Assembly (NCBI RefSeq): GCF_901709675.1
Contig: NC_051092.1
Coordinates: 5,584,491 to 5,648,490 of the forward strand
DNA from: Syngnathus acus
Lineage: Eukaryota; Chordata; Actinopteri; Syngnathiformes; Syngnathidae
Direction of reading: 5' to 3'
Length of the DNA stretch: 64,000 nt
Made by a program: the position numbers and the translations under genes. Below, piece after piece: positions 1 to 13,127 of this stretch (positions are counted from its first letter, which is position 1; the number at the start of each line of letters is the position of its first letter). A model generated the notes under the pieces. That model made no database searches. It was not told where the DNA came from and saw only the letters and a list, made by a program, of their open reading frames with translations.

Positions 1-564
1 TAACTTCTATGAGATTCTGAAATTTGAATATCACTGGTTTTAGAAACAGTTCATTGATGTGTTCAATGTTGTTCGCAAATCTAATAGCTCTTATATGCTT
101 AGTGAATAATGGTTGTGGATTACTCCTGTGTTACCTCCACAAAACAAGAAAAAATGAGAAATGGACGAAAATCGACTCGGGACGAATTCCGATTTGTTCG
201 AGAACCAGGACGTTCGAAAACCGAGGTTTGACTGTAAAATAAATAGATGCAGCTCACTGACAAGTGCCGCTATTTGAGCTGATTTTAGAACAGTCCTGCG
301 GGCGACTCATGCGGTCCTCACGGGCGACCTGGTGCCCGCGGGCACCGTGTTGGTGACCCCTGGCTATAATGATAGCTGCGATACGCACGAGGCTATTTCA
401 TTTCAAAATAGGCTGCTCCGTTTAAGTTTCGAGTAAATTTACGGATCGATATGGAAGGGAAACATAAGTAAGTAGTACCAATGTGTTACATCGAACTTTA
501 GTCGGTTCCGATCACTTTTTAGGAGATAGTTTGAGAAACGCGATCGTTTACTGAGGGCTCATTG

Positions 565-853
565 CAGAGGCGTAGCCAAGCCGGGGCGAGCCGGGGCGGC
601 GCCCCGGTTAGGACTCCCTGCGCCCCGATTGAAAAAAATCGAGCTTTTTCGATTCTTCATTTTCATGCCGTTTTTTTCTTTCGGTCTTGCGCGAATGTGC
701 TTGCGCTATTCTATGTGCGCGATGTTATCCATTCACCGTTTGCCTCCCGGACCCGGATGTTGTTTTAGCGATCAGCGAACGGCGTGGGTGATGTTCGATT
801 TTTTTTCCTGTGGGCGTGCGCCCCTACTGGAAAAATTTCTGGCTACGCCTCTG
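565..853. mobile_element. hAT-like MITE, 289 bp, with 14-bp TIRs and perfect 8-bp TSD
   Basis: The left end reads CAGAGGCGTAGCCA and the right end TGGCTACGCCTCTG, an exact 14-bp inverted repeat. The element is flanked on both sides by GCTCATTG (557-564 and 854-861), an 8-bp target-site duplication typical of hAT transposons. The interior is GC-rich at the left, with no transposase frame, so it is non-autonomous. Open frames through it (562-768, 629-895) are by-products. Confidence 0.85.
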
Positions 854-939
854 GCTCATTGGTTATTAGCTAGTGGATGCATACCGCAACCCTAGTCAAC
901 CTCAGTTTGTTGCAGTATAGCTTCTATTTTATGCGCCTT

Positions 940-1041
940 TTAATCCAGTGTGCCCTATATATGAAATCATTTCTAAAATAAAAAATTCTATGGGGGTGCG
1001 CCTTATAGCCCAGTGCGCCTTATGGTGCGAAAAAAACGGTA
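940..1041. repeat. Degenerate DNA-transposon fragment ('cttatagtccag' family)
   Basis: The phrases 'gcgccttttaatccagtg' and 'gcgccttatagcccagtg' recur in variant form at 7550-7640 and 13010-13127 ('cgacttatagtccagaaa'). This points to one dispersed family whose terminus reads like 'tatagtccagaaaatacggta'. No intact ends are visible here. Confidence 0.45.
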
Positions 1042-4000
1042 GTATTTTCGGCGAAGCAACAGTCTTGGCATAGACGAGCATATTGCTTTATGTTGTGCTT
1101 CTCATGTATTGTTTTTCCACATCATTGAGTCGGAGTCATTTGTGTAAGGTTGTGTCCCTCCGCAGCGTAAGGCAGATTTGACGTCCGTGAAAAACAACAA
1201 ATTGTTAAAGTTGGCTCAGTCATGTCAAACTAGCAGAGTGCATCCCAGTGACGAAATTGTCTGTCTGTCCGTCACAGACGCACGTCCATCTTGCAGACAA
1301 AGAACGAGGGACAAGAAAGTTTAAAGAAAGGGATGGACTGACGATAGACAGAAGTGGGTTTTTGTCCGTCTGTGTAATAATCACTAACTGGGTCATGTGC
1401 CGACAGACCTTTAAATCCATCAAATCCCCATTTCACTGACGACTGACAGAAACACGCCCAGTTTATCTAGAGTGTGTTTGTTATGCTACGTTAACCCGGG
1501 ACGCGTAATGAAACGGTGCGCAGGCGTGCTTTGCGACCTAGTATCAAGCGCAACTGCTTTATTATTGTTAAACCTCAAGTCCTGCCAACTATGGGACCAT
1601 CAAGAGGAACCCAGCTGCTTGTGAATTTATGAGCCTTATTGGTGTGAATGACTGCGGTTTGCAGCACTACAAGGGTATTGAGCCTCACATTCTCCGAGGT
1701 CGTTTGGTACACCGGTTAGCGCTCTGCGCTAACACTGCAAGTGGCTCGTAATTTTTACGATGTTTATGTTCACGTTACTGTGGATTGATCAGCCGATCTA
1801 TTTGGCTGCTTTTTCTCACAGACACACATAAATCTACCTACTGTATAATAATAATAATAAAGTCACTGGAATGTATTATTATTCATAACAGCGATGGTTT
1901 TTAAGGCGGGACAGAATGACATTTGACGGACTGAAAGAAGCAATGATGGAAGCGCTTTGAAAATGATGAGGACAGATGGACAGACTTAGGGACGGACTGA
2001 CGATGACTGAGGGATGCCTCCACCCTTGCTTTATCTTCACTCGCAAATGAATCGATAGATGTTGGGCGTTTTACAGAAACAGCTGATTCTGATGCTCAAT
2101 TGATGGAATCTCATCCCTGCAAGAGGATTTTTTTTTCCAAAAAGCCTCGATATGTTGGTCTGTCAAGTGGAACACGGTCAGATTCGGGTATTTACTTAGG
2201 ATCGCTCGGTTTTGTTTTGTGTATGTAATTGGACTGGCTAATGCTGCAGGGCTCAGTGCAGGCCTTAATTCTCAGTTTGAGCTTTGCCTAGATGTGACAG
2301 ACAATTAGAAGAGGGTATTGGGTTACAGTGGTTCGTCTTCTCCTTCCTGTAAACAGCTCCTACAATTCCCTTTGTCTTATAATGTCATCTTATTTTTAGC
2401 AGTCACTTTATGAGTCAGTGCAAGTTAATCCAGGTTGACAGTCAGTTGAAGAGCGTTCAGGATGGAGGGTGGATTATAAGGCTTGTCTTTTGTTGTGTAA
2501 CATCGTTACACGGTGTCCTCAAAAGTGCATGGCAATGATTGAATATTTGATTTGGTTAGGATCATAAATCCTACGTACACTGTGTTCATATGAGTACTCA
2601 GTGTGACATCACGCCACTCTAAGAATTAGAAGAAAAAAATATTGATGTAGGAGAGCCCTAAGTGGTGCATGCGCTCCCTTGTGTCCATTTGCCAGTTCAC
2701 ATTGATAACATTTTGATATGACTCAAACAAATCCACCATTATAATCATCGGTCATACATGAGTAATTTGTTGTTCCAAAAAATGAGTTTCTACTCGCCTC
2801 CGTTAAGTTGTTGTCCTTGACAGATTTTTTGGGTAATTATGATTTTTATCAAGAGTGCTCCAAATAGATTTTGTTCAAAGCATATGCCAGCTGGGCAACA
2901 ATATTTTATATCTGTCTAGACATCCATTTTCTTCCATGTGTACAAGGCAAGGAGCTGAGAGTTAAAAATTTAATTTGCAGACTTCTATATCCCTCGCCAC
3001 TAATGGTGCTGCTATCGATCGGCTGATTTTCATGGAAAAATACATCAATGCCTTTCATTGCTGGTCATGAAAACCAATCACCCCCAGTTCGCCACTGTCC
3101 AGGAGGCATCAGTAATACACACATGGATAAAATTCTTGATAGAAAGTAAAAAGGCAAAATACAAAATGAACACTTTACTGAAGATGAACTAATGAACTGC
3201 TCTTTTTTCCCTTTTATTATTTTTATTTTTTTTATTCATTTTTTTTAATGAAGCTAGCCTGGACAAAATAGATGGTATTTTGTTGCATTTTTGAGGTAAT
3301 CCCTGCAGTCAAACTATTTCTGTAAATCTCGATGAAACTTGTGCATCTGTCAATGGGTACTTTGGCCAACTGGCAGTTAGCAAACTGTTACAGCTGTCTC
3401 AGACTGAAAGCGCGCCGCACCAGATAAAGCAAAGCATCTACACCAGTCGTCACCTAAATTTTTAAGGGAGGAAGCAGAAATGATGCAGTGGAAACTAATT
3501 TCTACCATTCATCATAAATTATGTATGTATCTTGTGGTGTTGCACATGACCCAAGTACAGTATCACCATTTTTTGTAAGTCACCTTAGTGATTTAAATTC
3601 ATTACAAGGACTCATGTCATCATTTAACATTCAAAAGAAACTGAACCTTGGTACCAAAGAACTATGCCCTTTGGTATAGAATATAAAAATAAAATCTGAC
3701 ATGAATCCAAAAGTCCAATAAATTGTCTGATTACTTGATTATTAATAGAATATTTGACCATCGGTGAGTCAACACACACTTGTTCACTACCTTTTTGGGA
3801 GCTCACCTTAAAGTTTAGGGCAAAAGTTCAATAAGACGGGTTACTTAAGTAAAGGAAATGGAAGACCTTGTGGTGCATGTATTCATATATTCGGAAATGG
3901 AAAACAAAGTATAATTCTTTGGGCATTACTTTTAGGTGTAACGAATGAAGTATAGAATAAATATAAGGTCGTTACTCCGTCTCACGTTTTTGAATTGTCC

Positions 4001-5949
4001 CTTGTTGGGCGATTTGGTTTACAGCCGTTCACTCACAAACGTACGACAAAAACTCCCCAAATAATACATTTGAATAAATAACTGTCACAACAGCTGTTGC
4101 TGTAACAAAACGCTTTATAGAGCATATAACAAAAAAAAAAACAATACAACAGAACACATCACGTAGAACGTTGGCAATGATAGAATCAGAACAACTATCC
4201 ATCTCTACATACGCCTTGTTGTTTCAAGTGATTATGGATGAAAGAGGAGAAATTCAAAGTCCCCTTTCACCACTGGATCAAAGTCACACAGCGCGAGGCT
4301 TGCCAACTCCCTGAAAAATAAATAAGGGACACTTCATTGGGAGGGACGGTTGACCTGCTCTCCTTCACTTCCACGGGTAGATTATTATTTTATTTTTTTT
4401 ATTTGTGACTGAGTTACAAAACAAGGAGTGAATTGCACCAAATGGGTTGTATTGCACAGACAATACAAGGCAGCTCCTCAACTACATGGCAAGGCAAAAT
4501 CCACTGCATGGTTTGTGACACAGGTAGAAATAAAAACTTTTCCCTATTTTTTTTTCCTGTGGGTCCAGGAGATAATTTAGCTCCACGCCTGTTATTTGAG
4601 AATACATTTGAACGTATTTGCAAGTACATTCAAATGCATTTCTGAGTACATACGTCTTTATGAGTACTTTTGATTGTATTTGAGAGTATGTTTGCATGTA
4701 TTGGCCAGTCAAAATTGTTTTACTCCACATTAGCAGATCCAAGCTTCCATACATAAGACTACTTGTTAGCACAAAGTACATAATATGCAGAAGAAAAAAA
4801 GGTCATAACAGACTACTGGTTAGCTAATATAAAAAAAAAAAAACATATCCTCATAAGGCAGACATTGAGCAACTCTGTATAAAGTAATAAGAGTATTTAC
4901 ACATTGATTGATATGATAAAGTATATCAGTTTGTATAAATAGTATGTACACATTGCTGATGCTCCCTCTTCAGTAAAGAGCAAATAGTAATTGATTGAGT
5001 GCACATAGTTAAGTTTACTTCCACCAATTTGCACGTTTTAAAAACAGAACTTAGAGTGATTTGAAGAGAAGTGCAAAGCAAACTTCTGCTTTCTCAGACA
5101 GCTGTGAGAACTGACATCAAGATTTAGCAAAGAGGGGTCTTGCATCACCCATTTTTGAAACTCATCACGGAGACACCATGCAGTGGTTTGTGGTTTCGAC
5201 CTGACATATAGTGCCATGTACCCACTGGAATGCAAACAAGTCATGCATGCAGACACACACACGTCTTCCAAATCCCAAACACATGAAAGTGCAAGCCATT
5301 AAATCAACCATTCCTGCAGACGCTTGTCTCATCCCATAAGCAGCAAGTGTGTAAGGAGCTGTGTGCCCTTTGTAGGCAGTTTGTTGAAGACACACATCGA
5401 ATCTTGTATTGTGTTTGCCTGGCTGCATGTGTGTCTTCATTTGAAGGAGCCAGTTCACATTTCACAGGAAATGCATTTGACAGAATCTAATCTTTGCATA
5501 GTTTCTACAGACCACAGTGCTGCTCTATTACATTATAGAGTATTTCTCCAGTGACGTTTCAGAAACAAACTTGAAGTTGTCTTCCAGGGACCACAGAACT
5601 AGAACTGTCAGTATTTGCCCTCGTTTCAAATTCTCATTTTTTTCACTACTGCATGTTTTCTCCCTTTGTGGGTAATTACTCTCGCCGCAGGTCGTAGTTT
5701 GAATCCAAAAGCTTTGGGAAGACCCTTTTCAGAGTCATAAATATCAGTTACTTTATTTCTTATCTGTTCTTGAAAAATGTTGGATTATGTCATGTCGTTG
5801 CGACTTTGTTACATCATTTGTGTCATGTGTCCGCGCCGTCAGCACCCTGGTCAGTGTCTTTCTTTCACACGCTCATCTCCCTGTCACATCAGAACCCTGG
5901 ACAGCTCCTTTCTAACTGCCAGTACTCCTCCATGACGCACCGCAGTAGC

Positions 5950-6775
5950 TCACTGCCTGCCACTTCTGTCAAGGAGCCTACTTAAGCGCATCTCTCGAAG
6001 CACACTTTGTTGGTTCGTCTGGCTTGCTACCTCTCTTTTACTCTGCTCACTAGCTACTGTTAAAACAGACTCCCCATTGCTGACCTTGCCTGCCTGATCG
6101 AGCCGTTCATGAACTCCACTGCCTGTTCCTGACCACGTCTCTGCCTGCCTGTCTGATCGATCTGATCTGAACTCTGTCCGGACGGACTTATTGTCTGTTC
6201 TGACCACGTCTCCAGTTTTGTTTTTTCGTAAGAAATACAGTGATCATTTGAAACTTGCCTTTGTCACGTATCACACTTTGAACAGTTCGGTTTCTCTGTT
6301 CCTGCCCCTCCCATCCTGTTATACAGTGATCAGCACTGATTGCTGCTGTTCATCGCCACACCTGCTCCCGGCTCGTTGGCTCCTACGTATATAAACCCTG
6401 CACTCCCGTCACCTTTGACCTCTTTGTCTGCTTAGACACATGCATGCTTGCCACCTGCTCCTGCCCTGATTTCTGTTTGCCTGATTCGCTGTGCAGCAAA
6501 ATACTTGCTTCCTCCTAGTTTGCCTGCTCTGCTTTGTGCTCTGCAAGATTTGACCACATGCCTGTCCCCGACTACGAACTTGCCTTGCTCTTGTTTACCT
6601 CGACGACACACGATGCCTCGTTCACCTGCCCTGCTAGAGTTCCAGTTACCCCTTTGGACTTGGTTGCCCTGCCTTGTCCATAATAGCCTTTTAGGTTTAC
6701 TTGGTTTATCGTTTTTTGTTTGCATTCGTTTGATTATAAACAGTAAAGTTGCGGAACTTTGCAAAAAAAAAAACA
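5950..6775 (+). repeat. Retroelement-like stretch ending in a poly-A run
   Basis: A pyrimidine-rich stretch with many CCTGCCTG and TTCCTGACCACGTCTC phrases; the latter occurs near 6127 and as a variant near 6198. It holds a TATA-like 'cgtatataaaccctgcac' near 6385 and ends in ten or more A's at 6763. This resembles the LTR/promoter-tail composition of fish retroelements, but I see no terminal repeats or target-site duplication, so the class is uncertain. The 6432-6815 and 6448-6801 open frames are compositional. Confidence 0.3.
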
Positions 6776-7547
6776 TGGACGGATGGACAGACGGAAAATG
6801 AAGCAAACTGTTCACTAACCAGGCCCTGCGTCACGTCATTCATTGAAATAATGGATGAAAAGATTATAGTTGACATGTCCAAACTTGTACTGTTACTCTA
6901 TTTTGTGTACTTTTGTATTCTGTAGGCTACCATCTGTTAAGAAAGAGGAACTTCTCGTTCAGCTAAGATCATTAAAATTCTACATGCAGCTCGCCAAACT
7001 GCCAAATCACCATTGAGCAATAACAGCTTCTGGCCTACGGCTAGACTCTTCACACAGGGGTTTCATGCAATGTTCTACACAGGATTTCAGTGAGAGTCTT
7101 AAAAAAAGATGGAATTTAGTAAATCTACACAACTTGTCACTTAAATATATCACCCTTTTTTAATCCAAAAGTAAATATATAATCAAAAAACAACATGCCC
7201 AGCGAACATGACCACTGGAGTTAAATTCAAAGAGCAACTTCAGTAGTAGTGACTGAGAGCTTCATTAGATTATTCAGCCATCCAGAGCCATTTATGTCAT
7301 TACAGTGCTGGCCAAAGGTATTGGCACCCCTGCAATTCTGACAGATAATGCTCAATTCCCTATTCAATTCAATTCACTAGGGCTATTGTTGATGACATCT
7401 CCCTTTTCTTTCCTTATTTCCCGGTCCCGTCTACTCTGGAGTGTTTGGAAAGAAATGTTAAGGTATGTTATTAAAACTTTAAAAAGGCTTTCTGTGTACA
7501 GTCTTTCTTTGTAAATAACTCGCATGCACATGCAACTTTTAGTACGG

Positions 7548-7638
7548 TGCGTCTTATTTATGAAAAACAAAATGTTCCCCTAATCTTTGCTCGTGAGGCT
7601 TATAATCAGGTGAGGCTTATAGTCCAGAAATTACGGTA
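7548..7638. repeat. Copy of 'cttatagtccag' DNA-transposon family
   Basis: Contains 'agtacggtgcgtcttattt' at the left and 'gcttatagtccagaaattacggta' at the right, so both ends carry the tacggt-type terminus in inverted orientation. That fits a very short non-autonomous element. Related ends occur at 13060-13127 and 27748-27775. Confidence 0.5.
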
Positions 7639-8146
7639 TATGTATTTATATAATTTATAGAGTATAGTATATAACAATATTTATATAATGTCAAACAGGG
7701 TTTGTTTATTGTTACTTTGTATATTATCGCTGATGATTTAAGAGCAAGAAAAGATTTTTGTTTGAGAACAGTGTGTGAACATTCTGAATGAATTTTAAAA
7801 GAACTCAGACATGTAGAGCTATGCAGCGTATTTTTTCTTTGTTTATTTTGTTTGTTTGGAGATATCTGTCTTTGCAGTGGGAAGATTATCTAAGATGTGT
7901 GAATCTGCCACCCACTGTTGCTCTCTGCAAACCGAGCTCGCTCACAGCAAATCCTCTTCACCTTTTAGGACTGCAGATTTTCAAAGGCTCGCGTGAAATC
8001 CCACTCCACAATCTATTTATGTATGTCACATATCCTTTTAGTGGATTTGACTGCAGGAAGCTGAGGATGTTTGTGGACTGGAGTACAGGATGCCTGCACA
8101 TTCATATAAAATCATTGAAACAACACTGGAGATTCCATTTAAAAGT

Positions 8147-8515
8147 CCATCCATCCATCCATTTTCTGAACCGCTTAGTCCCCACGGGGGTCGCGGGAGT
8201 GCCGGAGCCTATCCCAGCCGTCAACGGGCAGTAGGCGAGGGACACCCTGAACCGGTTGCCAGCCGATCGCAGGGCACACAGAGACAAACAACCATTTGCA
8301 CTCGCACTCACACCTAGGGACAATTTGGAGTCTTCAATCGGCCTACCAAGCATGTTTTTGGGATGTGGGAGGAAACCGGAGTGCCCGGAGAAAACCCACG
8401 CGGGCCCGGGGAGAACATGCAAACTCCACACAGGGAGGGCCGGAGGTGGAATCGAACCCGCACCCTCCTAACTGTGAGGCGGACGTGCTACCCAGTGCGC
8501 CACCGTGCCGCCCCA
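8147..8515 (+). repeat. Full-length copy of an abundant teleost dispersed repeat
   Basis: It begins with CCATCCATCCATCC and 'attttctgaaccgctta', runs through 'ggatgtgggaggaaaccgg', 'gagaacatgcaaactccac' and 'aatcgaacccgcaccctc', and ends 'gcgccaccgtgccgcc'. I know this sequence type as widespread in teleost genomes. Diverged partial copies in this window lie at 15550-15632, 22949-23095 (reverse), 26558-26690, 33866-33930 (reverse), 39590-39642 (reverse) and 51150-51292. The open frames 8102-8431, 8256-8471 and 8296-8520 are translations of this repeat. Confidence 0.8.
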
Positions 8516-8755
8516 TTTAAAAGTCACTCTTAGTAATTAATTCATATGATCAGACTGAAAAAAACTGTTTTCAGTTGAACAGGAGACGGTATTCTCATAA
8601 CCATGTCGGATTTGTGAAAAGACTGTATTCAGAGCTGTAGTCATTAACCTCATTGACAGTCTGGATTTTAATTGCACACCGACTAGAGCACGTCTTGGAC
8701 AATTTTATTTCAAGAATGTTAGCTTGATGGAAAGTATTATGTCATTATAACATGT

Positions 8756-9055
8756 GTGCAAACACAATGTGAGGCAAATATCATTGGCAGCACAGTTGCA
8801 AAAAGGTTGATGGGAAAACAAGCGTGGGTGAGAATGTCAAAGATGCCTACGGCAATGCATTTCAGGTTTCTCAAATTTGCTCCACATCGGGAAGATATCA
8901 TTTACAAAGGCAAAAAATATCATGTATATTTTTCACTCAATGCTTTTGGAATGACAGTTTTGTTGTTCTATCCTGTATTACCCAGAAGTGCAAGATGTAA
9001 ACAAAATGATATAATTAAAGGCCGATTTTGTGAATTGCAGACTGTTAGAGGGTGA
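8756..9055 (+). other. Open frame of unclear nature, 99 codons (possible LINE ORF1 remnant)
   Basis: It encodes a segment with 'HFRFLKFAPHREDIIYKGKK' that faintly recalls the RNA-binding region of fish L1-type ORF1 proteins. No other LINE parts, no poly-A tail and no splice context support a gene. I treat it as a possible retroelement remnant or chance frame. Confidence 0.2.
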
Positions 9056-9359
9056 TCAAAGTACCTTCTGTCATTGCAACTGAAAGCAAGAGAATAATAT
9101 ATTACTAGTGTCTGTCCTTACGATTCAGCAGTGGGAGAAAATAAGTCTTTCCTTCCAACTACTTTTGATGCCTAGTGACTTCTGAATATATGAGTCAGTG
9201 AGTAACACTCTTCTGAATCCATGAGTCAGTGAGTAACACACTTGGCTAATTACTCGTCAATCACAGCATTGACACAAAGAGATAAATAGACTCTAATTTC
9301 ACACCTATGAGTTATGAAACTAGTTCTCCATGTACCACACATTCAGTACTTTGAAGCTA

Positions 9360-9531
9360 CATATCTGCAAATCAGTGTGACTTCTGCTGTTGCCTTCGCG
9401 AGACCGGTTCAGATATGCGTTTTTACGAATTTACACAATAAATCAGGTGCGTTCGGACCTCCTCTGCCGAACCCCTGAGACCGACTCGCCTAACCCCTAG
9501 GGTTCGATCGAACCCAGGTTAAGAACCCCTG
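9360..9531. mobile_element. 5'-truncated copy of the hAT-like MITE found complete at 26030-26411
   Basis: From 'ctgcaaatcagtgtgacttc' to the terminus 'ggttaagaacccctg' this matches the right half of the complete element in galnt18 intron 2. The left terminus (cagtggttcttaacc) is absent and there is no matching target-site duplication, so it is a fragment. Confidence 0.75.
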
Positions 9532-9549
9532 ATCTACTTTAAAAGAACT

Positions 9550-9587
9550 GAATCCAGATGACTATTGAAATACGATCATCTGGATTC
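9550..9587. repeat. 12-bp perfect inverted repeat (hairpin)
   Basis: GAATCCAGATGA (9550-9561) and TCATCTGGATTC (9576-9587) are exact reverse complements separated by 14 bases. A third AATCCAGATGA lies near 9636. Probably the remnant of an inverted-repeat transposon end. Confidence 0.6.
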
Positions 9588-11482
9588 GGATACCTTTTTT
9601 CAAGTAGGCTCAAGGTCTATTCAAAAAATAGATGTAAATCCAGATGATTCTTTTGTGTGCAGCCATTCGACAAAATGATAATGCGTCAATTCAACACACC
9701 AGTGCACAAAACAATAATGGACAAGCGCTACAAAATCATCGGCTAGTAACTCACCAAGCAAAGCAAGGGCTGCAGTGGAAAAACAATAACAGTGTTGTTT
9801 TTAGGCAATATACTGTGTTTTCATAAAAGAGGACCAGACTTCATCATGTCTTCAATTATGTCCATAATTTCTTTCTCAGTAGAATGATTAAAGTTCTGGA
9901 TTGTGGGGTATATCTTCTTTTTGCTCTGTGGAAACAATTAGAACTTCTGAACTTTAATTTATTTATTTTTAATTTACACGAGACATCAAACTCTGCATGT
10001 ACCACACTACTGCCAATATTCAGCTAAGTCTGGAGAGTCCATTTTTATAATGTGGTAGGGTCAGAAAATGTCTGGCAATGGAAGAACCCTAAAAACTTTG
10101 AAAGCTAATAAAAAAAAGTATATGATAGTTTATCATTCAGCTTCCACTGAGGTGCAGTAAAGGATTGATCTTGCCCGAGTTACGTCAAGATATTGCTTGC
10201 ATCATTCAGGTTTGTGTGTCAGGTAAAGAGCAGTGTGCATAAGTTGAGTCTCAGCACAGGCATTCTTAAGCCTTTAATAGAGGCTCTGGCTTTCAGTTAT
10301 AATTTCATTTTCTATTATTATTCTCATAGAGGAAGAAGTCATAGAAGCGGAGATAAAGAGAAGCAGAACAGACAGTTAAAGTATGTTAGAGATACTTAAG
10401 GCTATTCAAAAGTCACTGTGCAGACAAACAGTTGAACGTCTCTCCATATGTTCATCTTTGTAAGTGAAGAGGAGAGACCAAAATTTGGAAATGAAAATGT
10501 TATGCACTCTGGTTTGTTGGCAAAACTCTTACCCCCAACTAATGACCTGTGGGACATTGTAATCATAAACATCATGCAAATCCATTAAAAAACAGACAAT
10601 ATTTCTCGATTGTTCATTGTTTTGTCGTTTTTTTTCCCCCTTTCCCAAGATCTCAGGTTAAAAATTAAATGTACTGCAACGTGCAGTTTGGAAATGACGG
10701 GTCTTGATCATATCACCTCCCAAGGGTTGAATATCATAAAACTCAAAAGAAGTTGACTTCTGACAGAAAATAGAGGTCGTGAACCCTCAGACAAGCTGCT
10801 TCCTGAATTGATATGCATGAAAACGCAAGAGAGACAAATGATGAGTGAAGTGAGAGCAGAGTGAGAGGTGATGGATGCTTTTTGGAACACACATCAAAAT
10901 GTCATGATGGCTGGATGCAGCAGTGTCCTCAAATCTTCAAATTATAATTTACATAATCCTCCTGACCTGATAGCAGACTCTCAGACTGTTCTAATATCGG
11001 ATATGCAACAGTACTGTGTCTTTATAGTTTAATCTTAAAAACACAATAAAAAAGAGGGTCTTGCATCTGCAGGGGCTGTCCCTCTGTAAAGTTTTTGCTG
11101 TACGACACACGTCCAACTAATCTCACACAACAAAGAGAAATTGGACATACTCCCCAAACAAGAGCCAGTATTTTATTAGATTGTGACAAAAAGGATAAAA
11201 ATATGAATATATCATCAAATTAGATACAGTTCTTATTTCCCCTGTTCAGTGAAGAATGTGTCAGGATATATTTATTTAGAAAGAAAATAATTTGCGCTTT
11301 ATACTTTAGTTTACGTTCTTGACCGAAGCATTTGCAAGCTCATTTATCACATTTATCTTCCTTTTCATGTCATTGTGGCAAGCAAAGTAATTTGGACACA
11401 TGGTATATTTGTAGTTATAGCACTGGCATCCTAGCTTGTCATTTTGTTTTACAGAAATCATGAATGTCATGTAATTATAAAT

Positions 11483-11894
11483 TAGGGTTGTCGCTATTGA
11501 TTTTTTTTTTTTTTTTTAGAATCACTAATTCTATTGATATAATTTCCATTAATTAATCAAATAATTGGATATTTTGCATGAAAGTGTATTATAAAACAAA
11601 TTTCCCCATTTACTGTTGTTTATTATGTTTTGTTTAGTGATAAAAGTAAAAGCCAACGTTTGCAAACGTCTTGTTTTGAAAAAACACAAAAACAATCTCT
11701 TCGTTTTCATGAATAACTACAAAAAATAATTACCGTTCTACAAAAATGAATGAATAATTCTTGCTGAGAGGCAAGACGATTTGGAAAATTAAGATAAAGA
11801 AAAGGCTTTGAAAGATTACTCAATCATAAAATAGTTGTCGACTAATTTGATAAATGAGTACTTGTCAATAAATCAATTAATTTTGACAGCTCTA
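11483..11894. mobile_element. Degenerate hAT-like element
   Basis: The left end 'tagggttgtcgctattgat' and right end 'aattttgacagctcta' are imperfect inverted repeats of the 'TAG(A/G)GCTGTC' type seen at many fish hAT-derived repeats. The interior is AT-rich with 'gttgtcgactaatttgataa'. No clear target-site duplication remains. Confidence 0.45.
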
Positions 11895-12397
11895 TTGTGA
11901 ACTTTTATACCTGCATTAGAGGGACGCTATCAGCCTAAGATAGAATCTGCTTGGAATTCATCAGATCCAACAGCTGACAGTACATAAATCAATGGTGAAG
12001 TGAGAAAAGATAATGAAAATGCAGGTCAAGGTCTGCTTTGTAGACTGTTCTAGAACCTGTCAGTAGATGTAAATTACAAGAAATGCTCAGCATTTTTAGA
12101 TGGTGTAGAGGTTGCATGATATGCTGATGTTACGAATGACGATATTCAAAGGCTGTTTTAAAAAAAAAAAACCCAGATGACTTTGTAAGGTTTATGTTCT
12201 AGTTAGAGCTCTTGCTCTTATGTATTCTAAATTTCTATGTCCATTGCCAAGCTCCATTTATGTAAATAAAAATGTTTCACCATTTTAGCATGCAGTTGAG
12301 TTTCGTAATGGCAAAAACACTTCAGTTTAAATTCTTTAAATTCAGTACCTCAGGGCAAGAACGAGCAACTGGAGGCCCAAGTGCCATATGTATGTAT

Positions 12398-13127
12398 GTA
12401 CCATATTGGCCCGAATATAAGACGACCCTGATTATAAGACGACCCCCTCTTTTTCAAGACTCAAGTTTGAAAAAAGACTCTTTGAACACCACATTTAATT
12501 TTTATACAGAAAATAATTACAGTACGTCTGAAACAAATGATCCTGTCGAGAACTTGAAAGCGGCCGCTCTGAGGACCACGGAAAGCTTTTCTCTGATTAT
12601 GAGCAATTTTTAGGCGATCTTTTTGAGCTCTCCATCTCCGTACATTACACTCTGTGACACCATATTTCACAGTCGCTTTGCAGTTGTTTGAAGACTTTGC
12701 CTCATTTATCACCATCATCCTTGAAGCCTGGAGTTAGTGGAGTTGTTTGAAAGTGACACAGAGGATGAAGATTTTAGTGATTTGGATAGTTTGGTAAACT
12801 TGTTAGCATATTATTTATGCTATAATTATCTGAATAACTCTTAATACGTTACATCAGGCACGTTCTCAATTCGTTGTTTGTGTAATGTAACGTTAGCATA
12901 CCGTACAATTATTCAAACTGTTGTCGCCTCTATTCTATTTTTATTTTAAATTGCCTTTTAAGATGACATGTCTGTTCTTGGTGTTGGATTTTATCAAATA
13001 AATTTCCCCCAAAAATGTGACTTATACTCCAGTGTGACTTATATCTGTCTTTTTCTTCTTTAGTATGCATTTTATGGCTGATGCGATTTGTACTCTGCAG
13101 CGACTTATAGTCCAGAAAATACGGTAC
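12398..13127. mobile_element. Composite DNA-transposon remnant with acidic-tail coding trace
   Basis: The left end has 'attggcccgaatataagac', seen again in reverse at 22176-22200, and the right end has 'cttatagtccagaaaatacgg'. Between them, from about 12740, one frame reads ELFESDTEDEDFSDLDSL before a stop, like the acidic C-terminal tail of a transposase. The segment 12761-12953 recurs at 32868-33062. The rest of the transposase is not recognisable, so this is a dead copy or nested copies. Confidence 0.5.

Noticed and set aside
7788-8234. 148-codon frame considered as galnt18 exon 1
   Set aside because: Its hydrophobic start is not followed by a coiled stem, and its 3' part is in the repeat.
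8102-8520. Overlapping open frames of 71-109 codons on both strands
   Set aside because: They are translations of an abundant teleost dispersed repeat.
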